Assembly: GCF_001190925.1 (NCBI RefSeq)
Contig: NZ_CP011072.1
Span: 434,001 to 498,000, forward strand
Length of the DNA: 64,000 bases
From: Azoarcus sp. CIB
GTDB taxonomy: Bacteria > Pseudomonadota > Gammaproteobacteria > Burkholderiales > Rhodocyclaceae
Direction of reading: 5' to 3'
Program-made: the position numbers and the translations under genes
Shown: in pieces, positions 35,784 to 43,976 of the stretch
Layout: each line of letters starts with the position of its first letter
Numbering within the stretch: the first letter of the stretch is position 1
Notes under the pieces: model-generated
Database searches by the model: none
What the model was told of the DNA's origin: nothing
The model's input: the letters and a program-made list of their open reading frames with translations, nothing else

Positions 35784-36287
35784 TCAGTGCGCGCCGAGCG
35801 ACTGCTGCGGACGGCTGCGCGTGAGCGGGTTCAAGCGGCGCAGCACGCTGGCGGGTGCATATTCGGCGTGCAGGGCGTCCCAGTCGACCGCATCCAGCGT
35901 GTTCTTGACCAGCAGGCCGAGGTCGGTCGCGCCTTCCATCAGCAGGCGGCGGCCGAAGAACAGCGTGTCGGGGTCTTCCTCGCGCAGCGCCAGTGCGATG
36001 TAGTCGCGCACGTTGGCGGTCAGCGTGAGGTCGGGCTCGCCGCCGCTCGACAGCGGCACGAAGCCGCGCGGGCCGAGCGTGAAGTCGAGCGTCAGGCCGG
36101 CGTCGCGCACGCGCATGCGCAGGTGGCGGCCGGTCAGCGGTTCGAGGTCCTCGCGCGACAGCACGCGGCCGAGCGCGAGGTTCAGCGCCGTGGTCAGCGC
36201 AAGGGTCGGCGGACGCTGCGGCAGGTGCGACGCGATGCGCGCGAGCGGCGCGGGGAGCGTGAAGGCCGGGATGCGGAAGCTGCTCAT
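35784..36287 (-). CDS. ubiT: Ubiquinone biosynthesis accessory factor UbiT (SCP2 domain)
   Basis: 167 residues with a sterol-carrier-like domain: RHLRMRVRDAGLTLDFTLGPRGFVPL, EPDLTLTANVRDYIALALREEDPDTLFFGRRLLMEG. UbiT binds isoprenoid quinone intermediates and is required with UbiU and UbiV for oxygen-independent ubiquinone synthesis. Third gene of the ubiU-ubiV-ubiT order on the minus strand, 25 bp after ubiV. Confidence 0.9.
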   Translation of the reverse strand: MSSFRIPAFTLPAPLARIASHLPQRPPTLALTTALNLALGRVLSREDLEPLTGRHLRMRVRDAGLTLDFTLGPRGFVPLSSGGEPDLTLTANVRDYIALALREEDPDTLFFGRRLLMEGATDLGLLVKNTLDAVDWDALHAEYAPASVLRRLNPLTRSRPQQSLGAH

Positions 36288-36312
36288 CGGTGTGTACTCC
36301 AGGAAGACGGAT

Positions 36313-37209
36313 TCAGGCGGAGACGTACTGTTCGACGCCGGGGCGGCCGTGCCAGAAGCCGTTGCACGGTGCTTCGACCATCAGCGCCTTGCTCTGGCCG
36401 AAGGCGTCCTGCGGCGACAGCGTGCCGGCGATCGCGTCGCGGAAGAGTTCGAGCACGGGCACGGTGTCGTCGCCCTGCGGGCTGACGCGCAGCACCTGCG
36501 CCGTGTCGCGCAGCTGCGGCAGGTCGCCGAGCAGGTTGTGCACGCGGGCGGATTGCGTCTGCACGCCGTTGAGCGTCAGGAAGGGCTCGCCCTCGCGGGT
36601 GCGCAGCACCAGGCCGTCCTTCATGCCCAGGCAGCGGAACTCGCAGGTGTCCTTCTGCAGGTTGAAGTGGCGCGCGGTGAAGCAGCGCGCCGAGTGCGCG
36701 AGCGGCAGGCGGCCCCAGGCGAGCACTTCGGTCTCGATCGCGGGGGCGCCGGAGGCGAGGAGTTCGGCGAGCACCGCGCCCGACATCTCGGGCGGCACCA
36801 TCCAGCGCGTCGCCCCCGCTTCGGCCAGCATCGACAGCGTCTGCGGGTTGAAGATGTTGAGCGTCGGCCCGGCGATCCAGTCGCGGCGTCCGGCTTTCGA
36901 CAGCAATTGCACCGCGGACATGTCGTTGGCTTCGACGCGGAATTCGTCCTGCGCGACGATGCGGCGCAGGGCCTTGAGGTCGGATTCGGACTCGATCAGC
37001 GACTGCGAGGACAGCACAGCTTCCTTGCCGGCAGCCTTGAGCATCGCGGCGACTTCGAGCCAGTCGTCGGCGCGCAGTTCGTGGCGGCGCGAGCACACCG
37101 TTTCGCCGAGATATACGATATCGGCGGGGCTTTGCGCGATCTGCGCGTAGAAGTCGAGCGTTTCCTGGCGCGACCAGTAGTAGAGCAGGGGACCCAGTGC
37201 GATTTTCAT
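36313..37209 (-). CDS. ubiV: Ubiquinone biosynthesis protein UbiV (U32 family)
   Basis: 298 residues. Smaller member of the O2-independent ubiquinone hydroxylation pair. Cysteines that bind a 4Fe-4S cluster are in the expected places: [11 protein letters not shown] near residue 39 and [17 protein letters not shown]...FRCLG near 175-195. Starts [14 protein letters not shown] at 37209, 8 bp after ubiU. Needed to hydroxylate ubiquinone precursors when oxygen is absent, fitting denitrifying growth. Confidence 0.93.
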   Translation of the reverse strand: MKIALGPLLYYWSRQETLDFYAQIAQSPADIVYLGETVCSRRHELRADDWLEVAAMLKAAGKEAVLSSQSLIESESDLKALRRIVAQDEFRVEANDMSAVQLLSKAGRRDWIAGPTLNIFNPQTLSMLAEAGATRWMVPPEMSGAVLAELLASGAPAIETEVLAWGRLPLAHSARCFTARHFNLQKDTCEFRCLGMKDGLVLRTREGEPFLTLNGVQTQSARVHNLLGDLPQLRDTAQVLRVSPQGDDTVPVLELFRDAIAGTLSPQDAFGQSKALMVEAPCNGFWHGRPGVEQYVSA

Positions 37210-37217
37210 GGTGGTGT

Positions 37218-38231
37218 TCACTTCCACGGCCGGTAGTACGCGCCGAGCGTATGGCTGCGGCCTTCGGAGACCTTGTCGAGTTCGGCGATCCACGCCGGCT
37301 GCACGGCGAAGCTGTCGGCGTCGCGCATCACGCGATCGATCGCCTCGCGCCACACGCGCGTGACCTGCGCGACGTAGGCGGGGCTGCGCTGGCGGCCTTC
37401 GATCTTGATCGCGCGCACGCCGGCACGGGCGAGGTCGGGCAGCAGTTCCAGCGTGTTGAGGCTGGTCGGCTCCTCGATCGCGTAGTAGGTCTCGCCGTTC
37501 ACGTCGAAGCGGCCCTTGCACAGCGTCGGGTAGCCGGCGCGCTCGCCGTCGTCGAAGCGGTCGATGAGGATGCCGTTGAGGCGGGTTTCCATGCCCTTCG
37601 GCGTCTGTTCCCAGCGCACGTGCTTGCCCGGCGAGCAGGCGCCGTTGCAGTTGGGCGATTCGCCGGTCGCGTAGGCGGACAGCGCGCAGCGGCCTTCGAC
37701 CATCACGCACAGGCCGCCGAAACCGAACACTTCGATCTCGACCTGGGTGTTGGCGATGACGTGCTGCACCTGCGGCAGCGACAGTACGCGCGGCAGCACG
37801 GCGCGCTGGATGCCGAAGCGCTCGGCGTAGAAGTTGATCGCCTCGTAGGTGGTCGCCGAGCCCTGCACGGACAGATGCAGGCGCAGCTGCGGATGCTTCT
37901 TCTGCGCGTAGGCCATCAGGCCGGGGTCGGCGACGATGATCGCGTCGATGCCGAGATCGGCGGCGCGGTCTACCGCGGCGGTCCAGCCGGACCAGTTGCC
38001 GGCCTGCGGGTAGGTGTTGAGGGCAACCAGCACCTTGCGCTTGCGGTCGTGGGCGTAGCGCACGCCTTCGGTCATCGCCTTGGCGTCGAAGTTCAGGCCG
38101 GTGAAGTTGCGGGCGTTGGTCGCGTCCTTGAAGCCGAGGTAGACGCAGTCGGCTCCATGGTCGACGGCCGTCTTTAGCGCCGGCAGGCTACCTGCCGGGC
38201 AGACGAGTTCGATTTTCGTATTGGAGGTCAT
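37218..38231 (-). CDS. ubiU: Ubiquinone biosynthesis protein UbiU (U32 family)
   Basis: 337 residues of the YhbU/UbiU subgroup of peptidase family U32: [34 protein letters not shown], and the cysteine block [15 protein letters not shown], then [14 protein letters not shown] with CKGRF. These cysteines bind 4Fe-4S. Forms a complex with UbiV. Start at 38231 is the start of similarity; an in-frame ATG 11 codons upstream is possible but less likely. Confidence 0.93.
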   Translation of the reverse strand: MTSNTKIELVCPAGSLPALKTAVDHGADCVYLGFKDATNARNFTGLNFDAKAMTEGVRYAHDRKRKVLVALNTYPQAGNWSGWTAAVDRAADLGIDAIIVADPGLMAYAQKKHPQLRLHLSVQGSATTYEAINFYAERFGIQRAVLPRVLSLPQVQHVIANTQVEIEVFGFGGLCVMVEGRCALSAYATGESPNCNGACSPGKHVRWEQTPKGMETRLNGILIDRFDDGERAGYPTLCKGRFDVNGETYYAIEEPTSLNTLELLPDLARAGVRAIKIEGRQRSPAYVAQVTRVWREAIDRVMRDADSFAVQPAWIAELDKVSEGRSHTLGAYYRPWK

Positions 38232-38328
38232 GGCGGGGGTTGGGGAAAAAAGCTCCGCAACCATAGTGCCGCGGCGTCCGGCCCGCGTTGACGCGAATCA
38301 AGGGGCGTGCCCGTCGGCGGCACAAATC

Positions 38329-38361
38329 GCCGCGGGCACGGCCGGTGCGCGTGCCCGCGGC
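38329..38361 (-). terminator. Stem-loop after tupA
   Basis: GCCGCGGGCAC (38329-38339) and GTGCCCGCGGC (38351-38361) form a perfect 11-bp stem right after the tupA stop. No T-run follows, so it may act as a stabilising hairpin or weak terminator. Confidence 0.5.
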
Positions 38362-38370
38362 GTGTCGCCG

Positions 38371-39192
38371 TCACTGCGCGGCGTTGGGGAAGAAGAGCTG
38401 CTCGCCGCCGATCGTGTACTCGGCAATGGCCTTCTGTCCGGTGGGCGAGACGATCCAGTCGATGAACTGCTGACCGAGCTCGCGCTTCACGTGCGTGTGC
38501 TTCGCGGGATTCACGAGGATCACGCCGTACTGGTTGAACAGGCGCTTGTCGCCTTCGACGGCGATCACGAGGTCCTGGCGGTTCTTGAACGACAGCCAGG
38601 TGCCGCGGTCGGCGAGGATGTAGGCGCCGAGCGAGGCGGCCATGTTGAGCGCGGGGCCCATGCCGGAACCGGAGTCGCGGTACCACGGGCCCTTCGCCTG
38701 TTCGAGGTCGATGGCGGCGAGCTTCCACAGCCGCAGCTCGGCCGCGTGGGTGCCGCTCTTGTCGCCGCGCGACACGAAGGGCGCCTTCGCGGCCGCGACC
38801 TTCTTCAGCGCCTCGACGATGTCGCGCCCGCCGGTGACCGTGGCCGGATCCGCCTTCGCGCCGACGAGGATGAAGTCGTTGTACATCACGTCCTTGCGCT
38901 CGACGCCGAAGCCGTCGGCGACGAATTTCTCCTCGGCGGCGCGGTCGTGCACGAACACCACGTCGGCGTCGCCGCGGCGCGCCGTGTCCAGCGCCTGCCC
39001 GGTGCCGAGCGCGACGACGCGCACCTTGACGCCGGATTGCTGCTCGAAGCGCGGCAGGATGTGGCCGAAGAGGCCGGACTGTTCGGTCGAGGTCGTCGAG
39101 GCGACGGTGATGAACTTGTCTTCGGCATGGGCGCCGGCGATGCCGAGCAGGCAGGCGCAGGCGAGCAGCAGGGGGCGGAACAGACTTGCCAT
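38371..39192 (-). CDS. tupA: Tungstate/molybdate-binding periplasmic protein (TupA-like)
   Basis: 273 residues with a signal peptide (MASLFRPLLLACACLLGIAGAHA). The mature start FITVASTTSTEQSGLFGHILPRFEQQSGVKVRVVALGTGQAL is the TupA signature, including the TTSTEQSG oxyanion site; FVHDRAAEEKFVADG and FVSRGDKSGTHAAELRLW also match. It supplies tungstate or molybdate to an ABC importer. No tupB or tupC follows; the next minus-strand genes are ubiU onward. Divergent partner was evidently the ModE-like regulator, now separated by the island. Confidence 0.9.
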   Translation of the reverse strand: MASLFRPLLLACACLLGIAGAHAEDKFITVASTTSTEQSGLFGHILPRFEQQSGVKVRVVALGTGQALDTARRGDADVVFVHDRAAEEKFVADGFGVERKDVMYNDFILVGAKADPATVTGGRDIVEALKKVAAAKAPFVSRGDKSGTHAAELRLWKLAAIDLEQAKGPWYRDSGSGMGPALNMAASLGAYILADRGTWLSFKNRQDLVIAVEGDKRLFNQYGVILVNPAKHTHVKRELGQQFIDWIVSPTGQKAIAEYTIGGEQLFFPNAAQ

Positions 39193-39506
39193 GAAGGGTC
39201 TCCGTGGTTCTTTATCGATCGCGCCTCGCGCGCGGGTGCAGGAATCCTTGTATCAAAACGTGCGCGGGCGGGTGCGGATGGCGTGGTGTGTGATTCGGCG
39301 ACTTATGCATGGTCGTGCATAGGTGGGTTCGTCGCCACGTCGGGTGCGGCAGCGGTCGCGGATCGGGGAATCGTGTGATCCGTCTGGCGCGGCATAGGCC
39401 GGTCCGGCAGAAATGCATGTTGCTTTTTGTGCAGGCGCTGTCGGCGCGCACGGGCACGCGCAGCGCCGCAGCCAGGGGGGCGGGGATTTTCGGTTAAGCT
39501 CGATGC
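39193..39506. promoter_or_regulatory. Original tupA/regulator divergent spacer with a palindrome
   Basis: About 314 bp between tupA and the truncated regulator copy. TATGCA (39304-39309) and TGCATA (39316-39321) form a perfect 6-bp-arm inverted repeat with 6-nt spacer, a candidate binding site for the ModE-like regulator. No gene recognised; antisense open frames here are shadows. Confidence 0.4.
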
Positions 39507-39631
39507 ATGGGCGTGACACTTGATTACCGTTTCGTCGCCGGCTGCGAGGATGCGCAGCCGGGCGGCCCCCTGCAGCTGAGCAATCCGCTGACGGCGATGC
39601 TCGACGCGATCCGTGTGCAGGGCTCGATCGC
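39507..39631. repeat. Left 125-bp direct repeat bounding the accessory island
   Basis: Identical except one base to 42347-42471, offset exactly 2840 bp. It begins at the regulator ATG and ends at ...GGCTCGATCGC. No recombinase gene lies between the copies. Confidence 0.9.
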
Positions 39632-39650
39632 CCGGCATGCGTCACCGTAA
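39507..39650 (+). pseudogene. Truncated 5' copy of the ModE-like regulator gene
   Basis: ATG 39507 begins the same reading frame as the intact regulator at 42347 and matches it through SIA at codon 42, then runs into RHASP and a stop (47 residues total). DNA identity to 42347-42471 covers 125 bp with one mismatch (T at 39521 versus C at 42361). The remnant lacks most of the HTH and is not functional. It marks the left edge of the inserted segment. Confidence 0.85.
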
Positions 39651-39857
39651 TCGATCCGCCAACAGTCGAATCCCTTCCAATGCGCCGAGCCGTAAACTGA
39701 TGGCGCTTGGCTTTCCAATCTGAGGTTCGGTGGGGTTGATGCGAATCAGCGTGCCATTGGCGCGTTCGCCAAAGCCGCGTACCGTCGGAATCGCTGTGCC
39801 CGCGCCGAGTTCGATGATCACCGAACTTTCAACCGGACCCAGCCATTGCTCCAGTGA
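39642..39857 (-). pseudogene. 3' fragment of a Sir2-family NAD-dependent deacylase gene
   Basis: On the minus strand the frame ending at TGA 39642 reads SLEQWLGPVESSVIIELGAGTAIPTVRGFGERANGTLIRINPTEP... GALEGIRLLADRLR. This is the C-terminal ~70 residues of a Sir2/CobB-like protein, including the V-x-E-x-GAGTAIPTVR core and the INP segment that closes the NAD site. The catalytic His region is missing, and upstream of residue ~70 the sequence becomes unrelated (nuclease promoter region). Non-functional remnant. Confidence 0.75.
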
Positions 39858-39873
39858 TTCATGAGTTTGAGAT

Positions 39874-40752
39874 ATGCTCTTGGAGCAAAATTTGTTCACG
39901 CATATAGACAATTCGAGGATGGCTGCAAATATGCAATATGCAAATACGGCGGCTCTGGGCGGATTCTTTAGACGCTGGCGAAGTTGCTATCCACATCCTC
40001 TGCCTGTTGTGGAAGGCTCGACCTTTTTCAACGAACGAATCTCGTGCTTTCTCGCCGCGTTGCGTGGCCATTTGGGTGTGAGCGTAGGTGGCAGGACAGC
40101 GGCTGAGATCACGTCTGGTCCCGATTCGAACAGACTGAGTGCATGGTTCGATTCGTTGCGCGAACCCATGTCACGGGTCCGGGCCAGTGGGGTCTTCTGC
40201 AATCCGTGGAAACAAGCGAGACTCGGGCGCGATGAGGTGCGCAATGCCGCTGTCCTCGCCTGGCTTCTCGATCCGGTTGGCGATCACGGGTTGGGTGCGG
40301 TGTTTCTTCGCGGGCTTCTTGACGAGGTACACCGTTGCCAGTCGGACCTGCGACCATCTTTTGCCGCCGATCGCGTAGTCGTCCAACGCGAAAGCTATCC
40401 GGAGAACGATCAAAGTAATCGCGTCGACATCGAGATCGATTCCTCGCAGTTCTACCTTCTGATTGAAGTGAAGATTGATGCTCCAGAGGGGGCCGGGCAG
40501 TTGGAGAGCTATGGTGAAATCGCCGAAAGGCAGGCCGGAAAGCGGCCATGGGCGATTGTGTTCCTGACCAGGAACGGGGGGAAGTCGGTTACCGCCGCCA
40601 AGTATGAATCACGAATTGTGTCATTGTCATGGCGAAAACTTGCTGCGAAGCTCCGGCGCGCACTGAATCGAGGCATGGAACATAGCGGTGCTGATGACGG
40701 TTTTGCCAGGCGGCTAGCGGAAATGTACGTGCGCCATGTATGTGACTTATAA
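39874..40752 (+). CDS. PD-(D/E)XK nuclease superfamily protein
   Basis: Up to 292 residues. The centre has the nuclease core NRVDIEIDSSQFYLLIEVKIDAPEGAGQLESYGE: Asp in RVDIEI and E-V-K with the following Gln are the PD-(D/E)XK metal and catalytic residues. The preceding part (WKQARLGRDEVRNAAVLAWLLDP, AVFLRGLLDEV) resembles the PDDEXK_4-like family of unknown function found in defence-type islands. Three starts are possible: 39874, 39919, 39931; the promoter at 39880-39908 argues for one of the later two. Lower GC than the chromosome. The next gene begins 15 bp downstream with AAGGAG, so the two form an operon. Confidence 0.75.
   Translation: MLLEQNLFTHIDNSRMAANMQYANTAALGGFFRRWRSCYPHPLPVVEGSTFFNERISCFLAALRGHLGVSVGGRTAAEITSGPDSNRLSAWFDSLREPMSRVRASGVFCNPWKQARLGRDEVRNAAVLAWLLDPVGDHGLGAVFLRGLLDEVHRCQSDLRPSFAADRVVVQRESYPENDQSNRVDIEIDSSQFYLLIEVKIDAPEGAGQLESYGEIAERQAGKRPWAIVFLTRNGGKSVTAAKYESRIVSLSWRKLAAKLRRALNRGMEHSGADDGFARRLAEMYVRHVCDL
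39880..39908 (+). promoter_or_regulatory. Sigma-70-like promoter for the nuclease operon
   Basis: TTGGAG (39880-39885), 17 nt, TATAGA (39903-39908). Both boxes are close to consensus and the spacing is ideal. It would place the start of transcription at about 39914-39916, which favours nuclease starts at 39919 or 39931 over 39874. Confidence 0.55.
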
Positions 40753-40767
40753 ACAAGGAGTCAATGA

Positions 40768-41409
40768 ATGAGCAAGAACAGGGATGCAGGGCGGTTGATT
40801 CTGGAAGAACTCCCGATGTTCAACGAAGCTGCGCGCCTCTTCGAGAACGAGATTCAGCCTGATATACAGGACGCTTTCAACGACACCGTGAAGGAATGGG
40901 CGATACAGCACAATTGGTCTTCAAATGTTGAGTGGGACTGGACTCCTGACAGCAAGACGTCGCTGTGGCTCGCTCCGCCGGGGTGGAGTTTCAAGGATCA
41001 AGACGGAGATGACGACGCGAACCCGTGCTTTTGGTTCGGGTGGTCCAATAGGATTGGATCCGAGAATTATCACCTTGTTGACCTTTGCGGCTTGAGCACG
41101 GATGGCATGGCCTTCTGGTTCTGGCTGGATCCAAAGGCCTTCAGCGGTGTACGTGCACTGAAGTCAGCAGTGAAGCCCCTCGTTGCCGAATATGAGAAGC
41201 GGCTTGCGCAGCTCGGATTTGTTGTCGACGATGTAAATTTCTATCTCCCCGTCCGTCTGGACCCTGCAAAGTTAGCCGATGCGTGGGGCGACGACGCATA
41301 CGATGAGCTCTTTGCACCGCTGAAAGACGCTCTCGACAAGTTGAAAGAGGCGCAGCCGATGTTCAATGAGCTTGTCGCTAAGATTCCGGGTAGAAAAACC
41401 ATGGCCTGA
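40768..41409 (+). CDS. Unknown partner protein of the nuclease
   Basis: 213 residues, acidic and rich in Trp (SNVEWDWTPDSKTSLWLAPPGWSFKDQDGDDDANPCFWFGWSN). No signal peptide, no membrane segment and no recognised domain. C-terminal third has Leu-rich heptad-like helix (LKDALDKLKEAQPMFNELVAKI) that could be a coiled coil. ATG 40768 follows AAGGAG. Its tight linkage to the nuclease suggests a specificity, inhibitor or target-recognition role, but that is inference. Confidence 0.7.
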   Translation: MSKNRDAGRLILEELPMFNEAARLFENEIQPDIQDAFNDTVKEWAIQHNWSSNVEWDWTPDSKTSLWLAPPGWSFKDQDGDDDANPCFWFGWSNRIGSENYHLVDLCGLSTDGMAFWFWLDPKAFSGVRALKSAVKPLVAEYEKRLAQLGFVVDDVNFYLPVRLDPAKLADAWGDDAYDELFAPLKDALDKLKEAQPMFNELVAKIPGRKTMA

Positions 41410-41536
41410 CGAATGCGCTACATCCAATAGCACCCGCGGGGCGTCGGAGATTGTCGATTCTCCGGCGCCCTCAGCTCCGAGTCGTCTCGTCCATGATCGA
41501 GTGCATTGTCTCGTATTCCGTAGTGCTCCTCGCCCG

Positions 41537-42217
41537 TTACACCCGAATCGAATAGGCTTCGACCAGCCGAAAAAAGGCCTTTGCGTGCCCCTTGTCATCG
41601 CCTCCGTGCCAGCGGAAGGAAAGCGACTCGGTTTCGATTGCTTCATCGATGAGAATCATCGGCATGCAGCTGTATCGTATTGCTTGAGAGAGAGTTTTTT
41701 CGAGCGCCAGCGCAATGTGCTGCCAGCGTTCGGTACGAATTGGCGGCAATCGAAGCAGCCGTGAAAAATCGGCGTCGCCACCGAACCGGGGCGGAGCTTC
41801 AGTGGGTTCCTGATCCGGTGCGGTCTCCGCGTGCAGGGAGCAGAGCGCCTTCATCCGTTCTTTACTTGGCGTAACTCCCGGTAGGCCGCATTCTTCGCAG
41901 ACGGATTGAGACAGTGAACCAGCCATCCCGATCAGGCCACGAATGTAGTCGTCGCCGCCGTGGATGTGGACGCGTAGGCTGCCGAATTTCTCTTTGACCT
42001 GAACAGCTACGGCATCGAGACCGGTTTCGCGAGCGTGCCGCTCGATCTCCGCACACAACACGTCGAGCAGATCAAACCAGCCGTCGCCGCAGGTGAAGCC
42101 CCAGCACATCGCGGTCGTCTGCGCGGTTCCGTGACGGTCGCGGAAAATGCCGGGGTAACGGCTGCACAGTAGGTCATCGAGTTCCTGCCTCATTGCCCTC
42201 GTCTCCACATAAGGCAT
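41537..42217 (-). CDS. Conserved hypothetical protein of the island
   Basis: About 226 residues from MPYVETRAMRQELDDLLCSRYP. Striking blocks are AMCWGFTCGDGWFDLLDVLCAEIE, QVKEKFGSLRVHIHGGDDYIRGLIGMA and a CEECGLPGV zinc-type pair. I have the impression of a widely scattered accessory-genome family but cannot name a function. The frame is open to 42289; starts at 42217 and 42193 are both plausible. Codon use and GC match the other island genes. It converges on the nuclease partner gene. Confidence 0.7.
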   Translation of the reverse strand: MPYVETRAMRQELDDLLCSRYPGIFRDRHGTAQTTAMCWGFTCGDGWFDLLDVLCAEIERHARETGLDAVAVQVKEKFGSLRVHIHGGDDYIRGLIGMAGSLSQSVCEECGLPGVTPSKERMKALCSLHAETAPDQEPTEAPPRFGGDADFSRLLRLPPIRTERWQHIALALEKTLSQAIRYSCMPMILIDEAIETESLSFRWHGGDDKGHAKAFFRLVEAYSIRV

Positions 42218-42346
42218 TGCCGGAAACCGGGACGCCTGACTGCAATGATCGCTCAAGGAGCCGTTGACCGGCAAAGCTACAGGAGGCAACGTCCTAAGTT
42301 AGAACCGCATGGAAAGGGTGGCATTTTTTTCGGGTAAGCTGTCCCG

Positions 42347-42471
42347 ATGGGCGTGACACTCGATTACCGTTTCGTCGCCGGCTGCGAGGATGCGCAGCCG
42401 GGCGGCCCCCTGCAGCTGAGCAATCCGCTGACGGCGATGCTCGACGCGATCCGTGTGCAGGGCTCGATCGC
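42347..42471. repeat. Right 125-bp direct repeat (5' end of the intact regulator)
   Basis: Second copy of 39507-39631 with a single mismatch. It is the start of the complete regulator gene, so the insertion rebuilt an intact gene on its right side. Upstream of it the sequence (ending TTTTTTTCGGGTAAGCTGTCCCG) is only partly like the region upstream of the left copy. Confidence 0.9.
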
Positions 42472-43450
42472 GAAGGCGGCGGAGCAACTCGGGGTGTCCT
42501 ATCGCCATCTGTGGGGCGTGCTGCGGCGGCACGAGGCGGCGTTCGGCCAGGCGCTGATCGCCGGCGGGCAGGGGCGCGCGGCGCGGCTGTCGGCCTTCGG
42601 CGAGCGCCTGTTGTGGGCCGAGAAGCGGGCGCTGGCGCGGCTGCTGCCGCAGGCGGAAACCCTCGCGGGTCTGCTCGACCGCGAGCTGCTGCTGGCGGTG
42701 GATCCCGGACTCGACGTGCTGCCGACCGCCGCGAGCCACGATCTGCTGTTCGGCGGGCTGCGCGACGCGATGTTGCGCGATGCGCGGGTGCTGCTGGACG
42801 TGGAGTACGTCGGCAGCACGCAGGCGCTGCAGCGGCTCAACGCGGGCGGATGCACGCTCGCCGGCATCCACCTGCCGCTCGACGACGACAAGCTGTGCCG
42901 GCGCGGATCGCTGATCCACGCTGCGATCGGACGCGAGCTGCGCCTGGGCGTGCACAAGCTGATCCGCTTCGCGCGGCGCGAGCAGGGCCTGATCGTCGCG
43001 CCCGGCAACCCGCATGGGCTGGCGGCGCTGGCGGATCTGGCGCGGACGGACATCGTGTTCGTGAATCGGCTGAAGGGTTCCGGCACGCGCCTCGTGTTCG
43101 ACGAGCTGCTGGCGCGGGCGCGCATGGCGCCGGGCGCGATCGCGGTGTATGCGACCGAGGAGCACACGCACCTGTCGGTCGCGGCGCACGTCGCGGCGGG
43201 GAGTGCCGACTGCGGCTTCGGGCTGCGCGCGGCGGCGCAGCGTTTCGGCCTCGACTTCGTGCCGCTGGTGCACGAACAGTATTTCCTCGTGTGCCTCAAG
43301 GATGGGTTGGAACTGCCGGGTATGCGCGCGGTGCTTGCGGCCCTGCGCGGCGAGGGGTTTCGTCGCCTCGCGGAGGCGCAGCCAGGCTATGACGCGAGCG
43401 GCGCGGGCGAGATCGTGTCGTTGCGGCGCACGCTGCCCTGGTACAAGTAG
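42347..43450 (+). CDS. ModE-like HTH regulator with PBP-type ligand domain (molybdate/tungstate response)
   Basis: 367 residues. The N-terminus (PLTAMLDAIRVQGSIAKAAEQLGVSYRHLWGVLRRHE) is a ModE/LysR-type winged helix. The C-terminal ~220 residues are a periplasmic-binding-protein-like domain (LLLAVDPGLDVLPTAAS, RLNAGGCTLAGIHLPLDDDKLCRR, NRLKGSGTRLVFDELLA, ATEEHTHLSVAAHVAAGSADCGFGLRAAA). Such regulators sense Mo or W oxyanions or the cofactor and control uptake genes. In the ancestral order it would be divergent from tupA. The island has replaced its original upstream DNA, so its own promoter may differ. Confidence 0.88.
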   Translation: MGVTLDYRFVAGCEDAQPGGPLQLSNPLTAMLDAIRVQGSIAKAAEQLGVSYRHLWGVLRRHEAAFGQALIAGGQGRAARLSAFGERLLWAEKRALARLLPQAETLAGLLDRELLLAVDPGLDVLPTAASHDLLFGGLRDAMLRDARVLLDVEYVGSTQALQRLNAGGCTLAGIHLPLDDDKLCRRGSLIHAAIGRELRLGVHKLIRFARREQGLIVAPGNPHGLAALADLARTDIVFVNRLKGSGTRLVFDELLARARMAPGAIAVYATEEHTHLSVAAHVAAGSADCGFGLRAAAQRFGLDFVPLVHEQYFLVCLKDGLELPGMRAVLAALRGEGFRRLAEAQPGYDASGAGEIVSLRRTLPWYK

Positions 43451-43462
43451 GGGCCGGAGCGG

Positions 43463-43807
43463 CTAGTACAGTTCGGGGAAGCGTTCCAGCCACAGCCAGT
43501 CGACGGCGAGCACGAGGGCGACGAGGAGCGTCCAGGTGGCGAAGATGAAACAGCCGGCAGCGGGGATGGCCAGGCCGACCTGCTCCAGTGCGCTGCCGGC
43601 GGCCATCGCGAACACCGTCAGGAAGGTCCATTTGGCGATGAAGCCGGGAAGGTAGCGGCGCATCGCGCGGTTGTGGCGGTAGGCCTGCTGGCGTTCCATG
43701 CGGCCCCCGCGGGTGACGTCGCGGAAGTACTGGAAGGGCCAGAGGTAGCGGTAAAGCAGGTATGGGAAGGATGGCGCCGCGTCGTGCCCGTCGATCTCCG
43801 TGCCCAT
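43463..43807 (-). CDS. Small membrane protein of unknown function
   Basis: 114 residues, start MGTEIDGHDAAPSFPYLLYRYLWPFQYFRDV preceded by GGAGGGG. Two hydrophobic segments near the C-terminus (WTFLTVFAMAAGSALEQVGLAIPAAGCFIFATWTLLVALVLAVDWLWLE). N-terminal half is basic and cytoplasmic. No domain recognised. It sits between the regulator and xdhC, 169 bp from the latter. Confidence 0.65.
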   Translation of the reverse strand: MGTEIDGHDAAPSFPYLLYRYLWPFQYFRDVTRGGRMERQQAYRHNRAMRRYLPGFIAKWTFLTVFAMAAGSALEQVGLAIPAAGCFIFATWTLLVALVLAVDWLWLERFPELY

Positions 43808-43976
43808 GTTCCCCTCCCCCGGTCGCGCTGCCGTCGGCGAATGCCTACTTTGATCCCATCTGCGGCAAACGTCACCGTCCTGCGGAGGAAATTTACGCTT
43901 TTTGGGCAATGCCGCACGTCGGGCGCAAGGTGGAACCCGCAACGCATGGCGCGTCACGGGGGCTGCGAACGCCCGT

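Noticed and set aside
39507-42471. Insertion sequence or tRNA-targeted integrative element
   Set aside because: No transposase, integrase, terminal inverted repeats or tRNA gene found; the boundaries are copies of a protein-gene 5' end.
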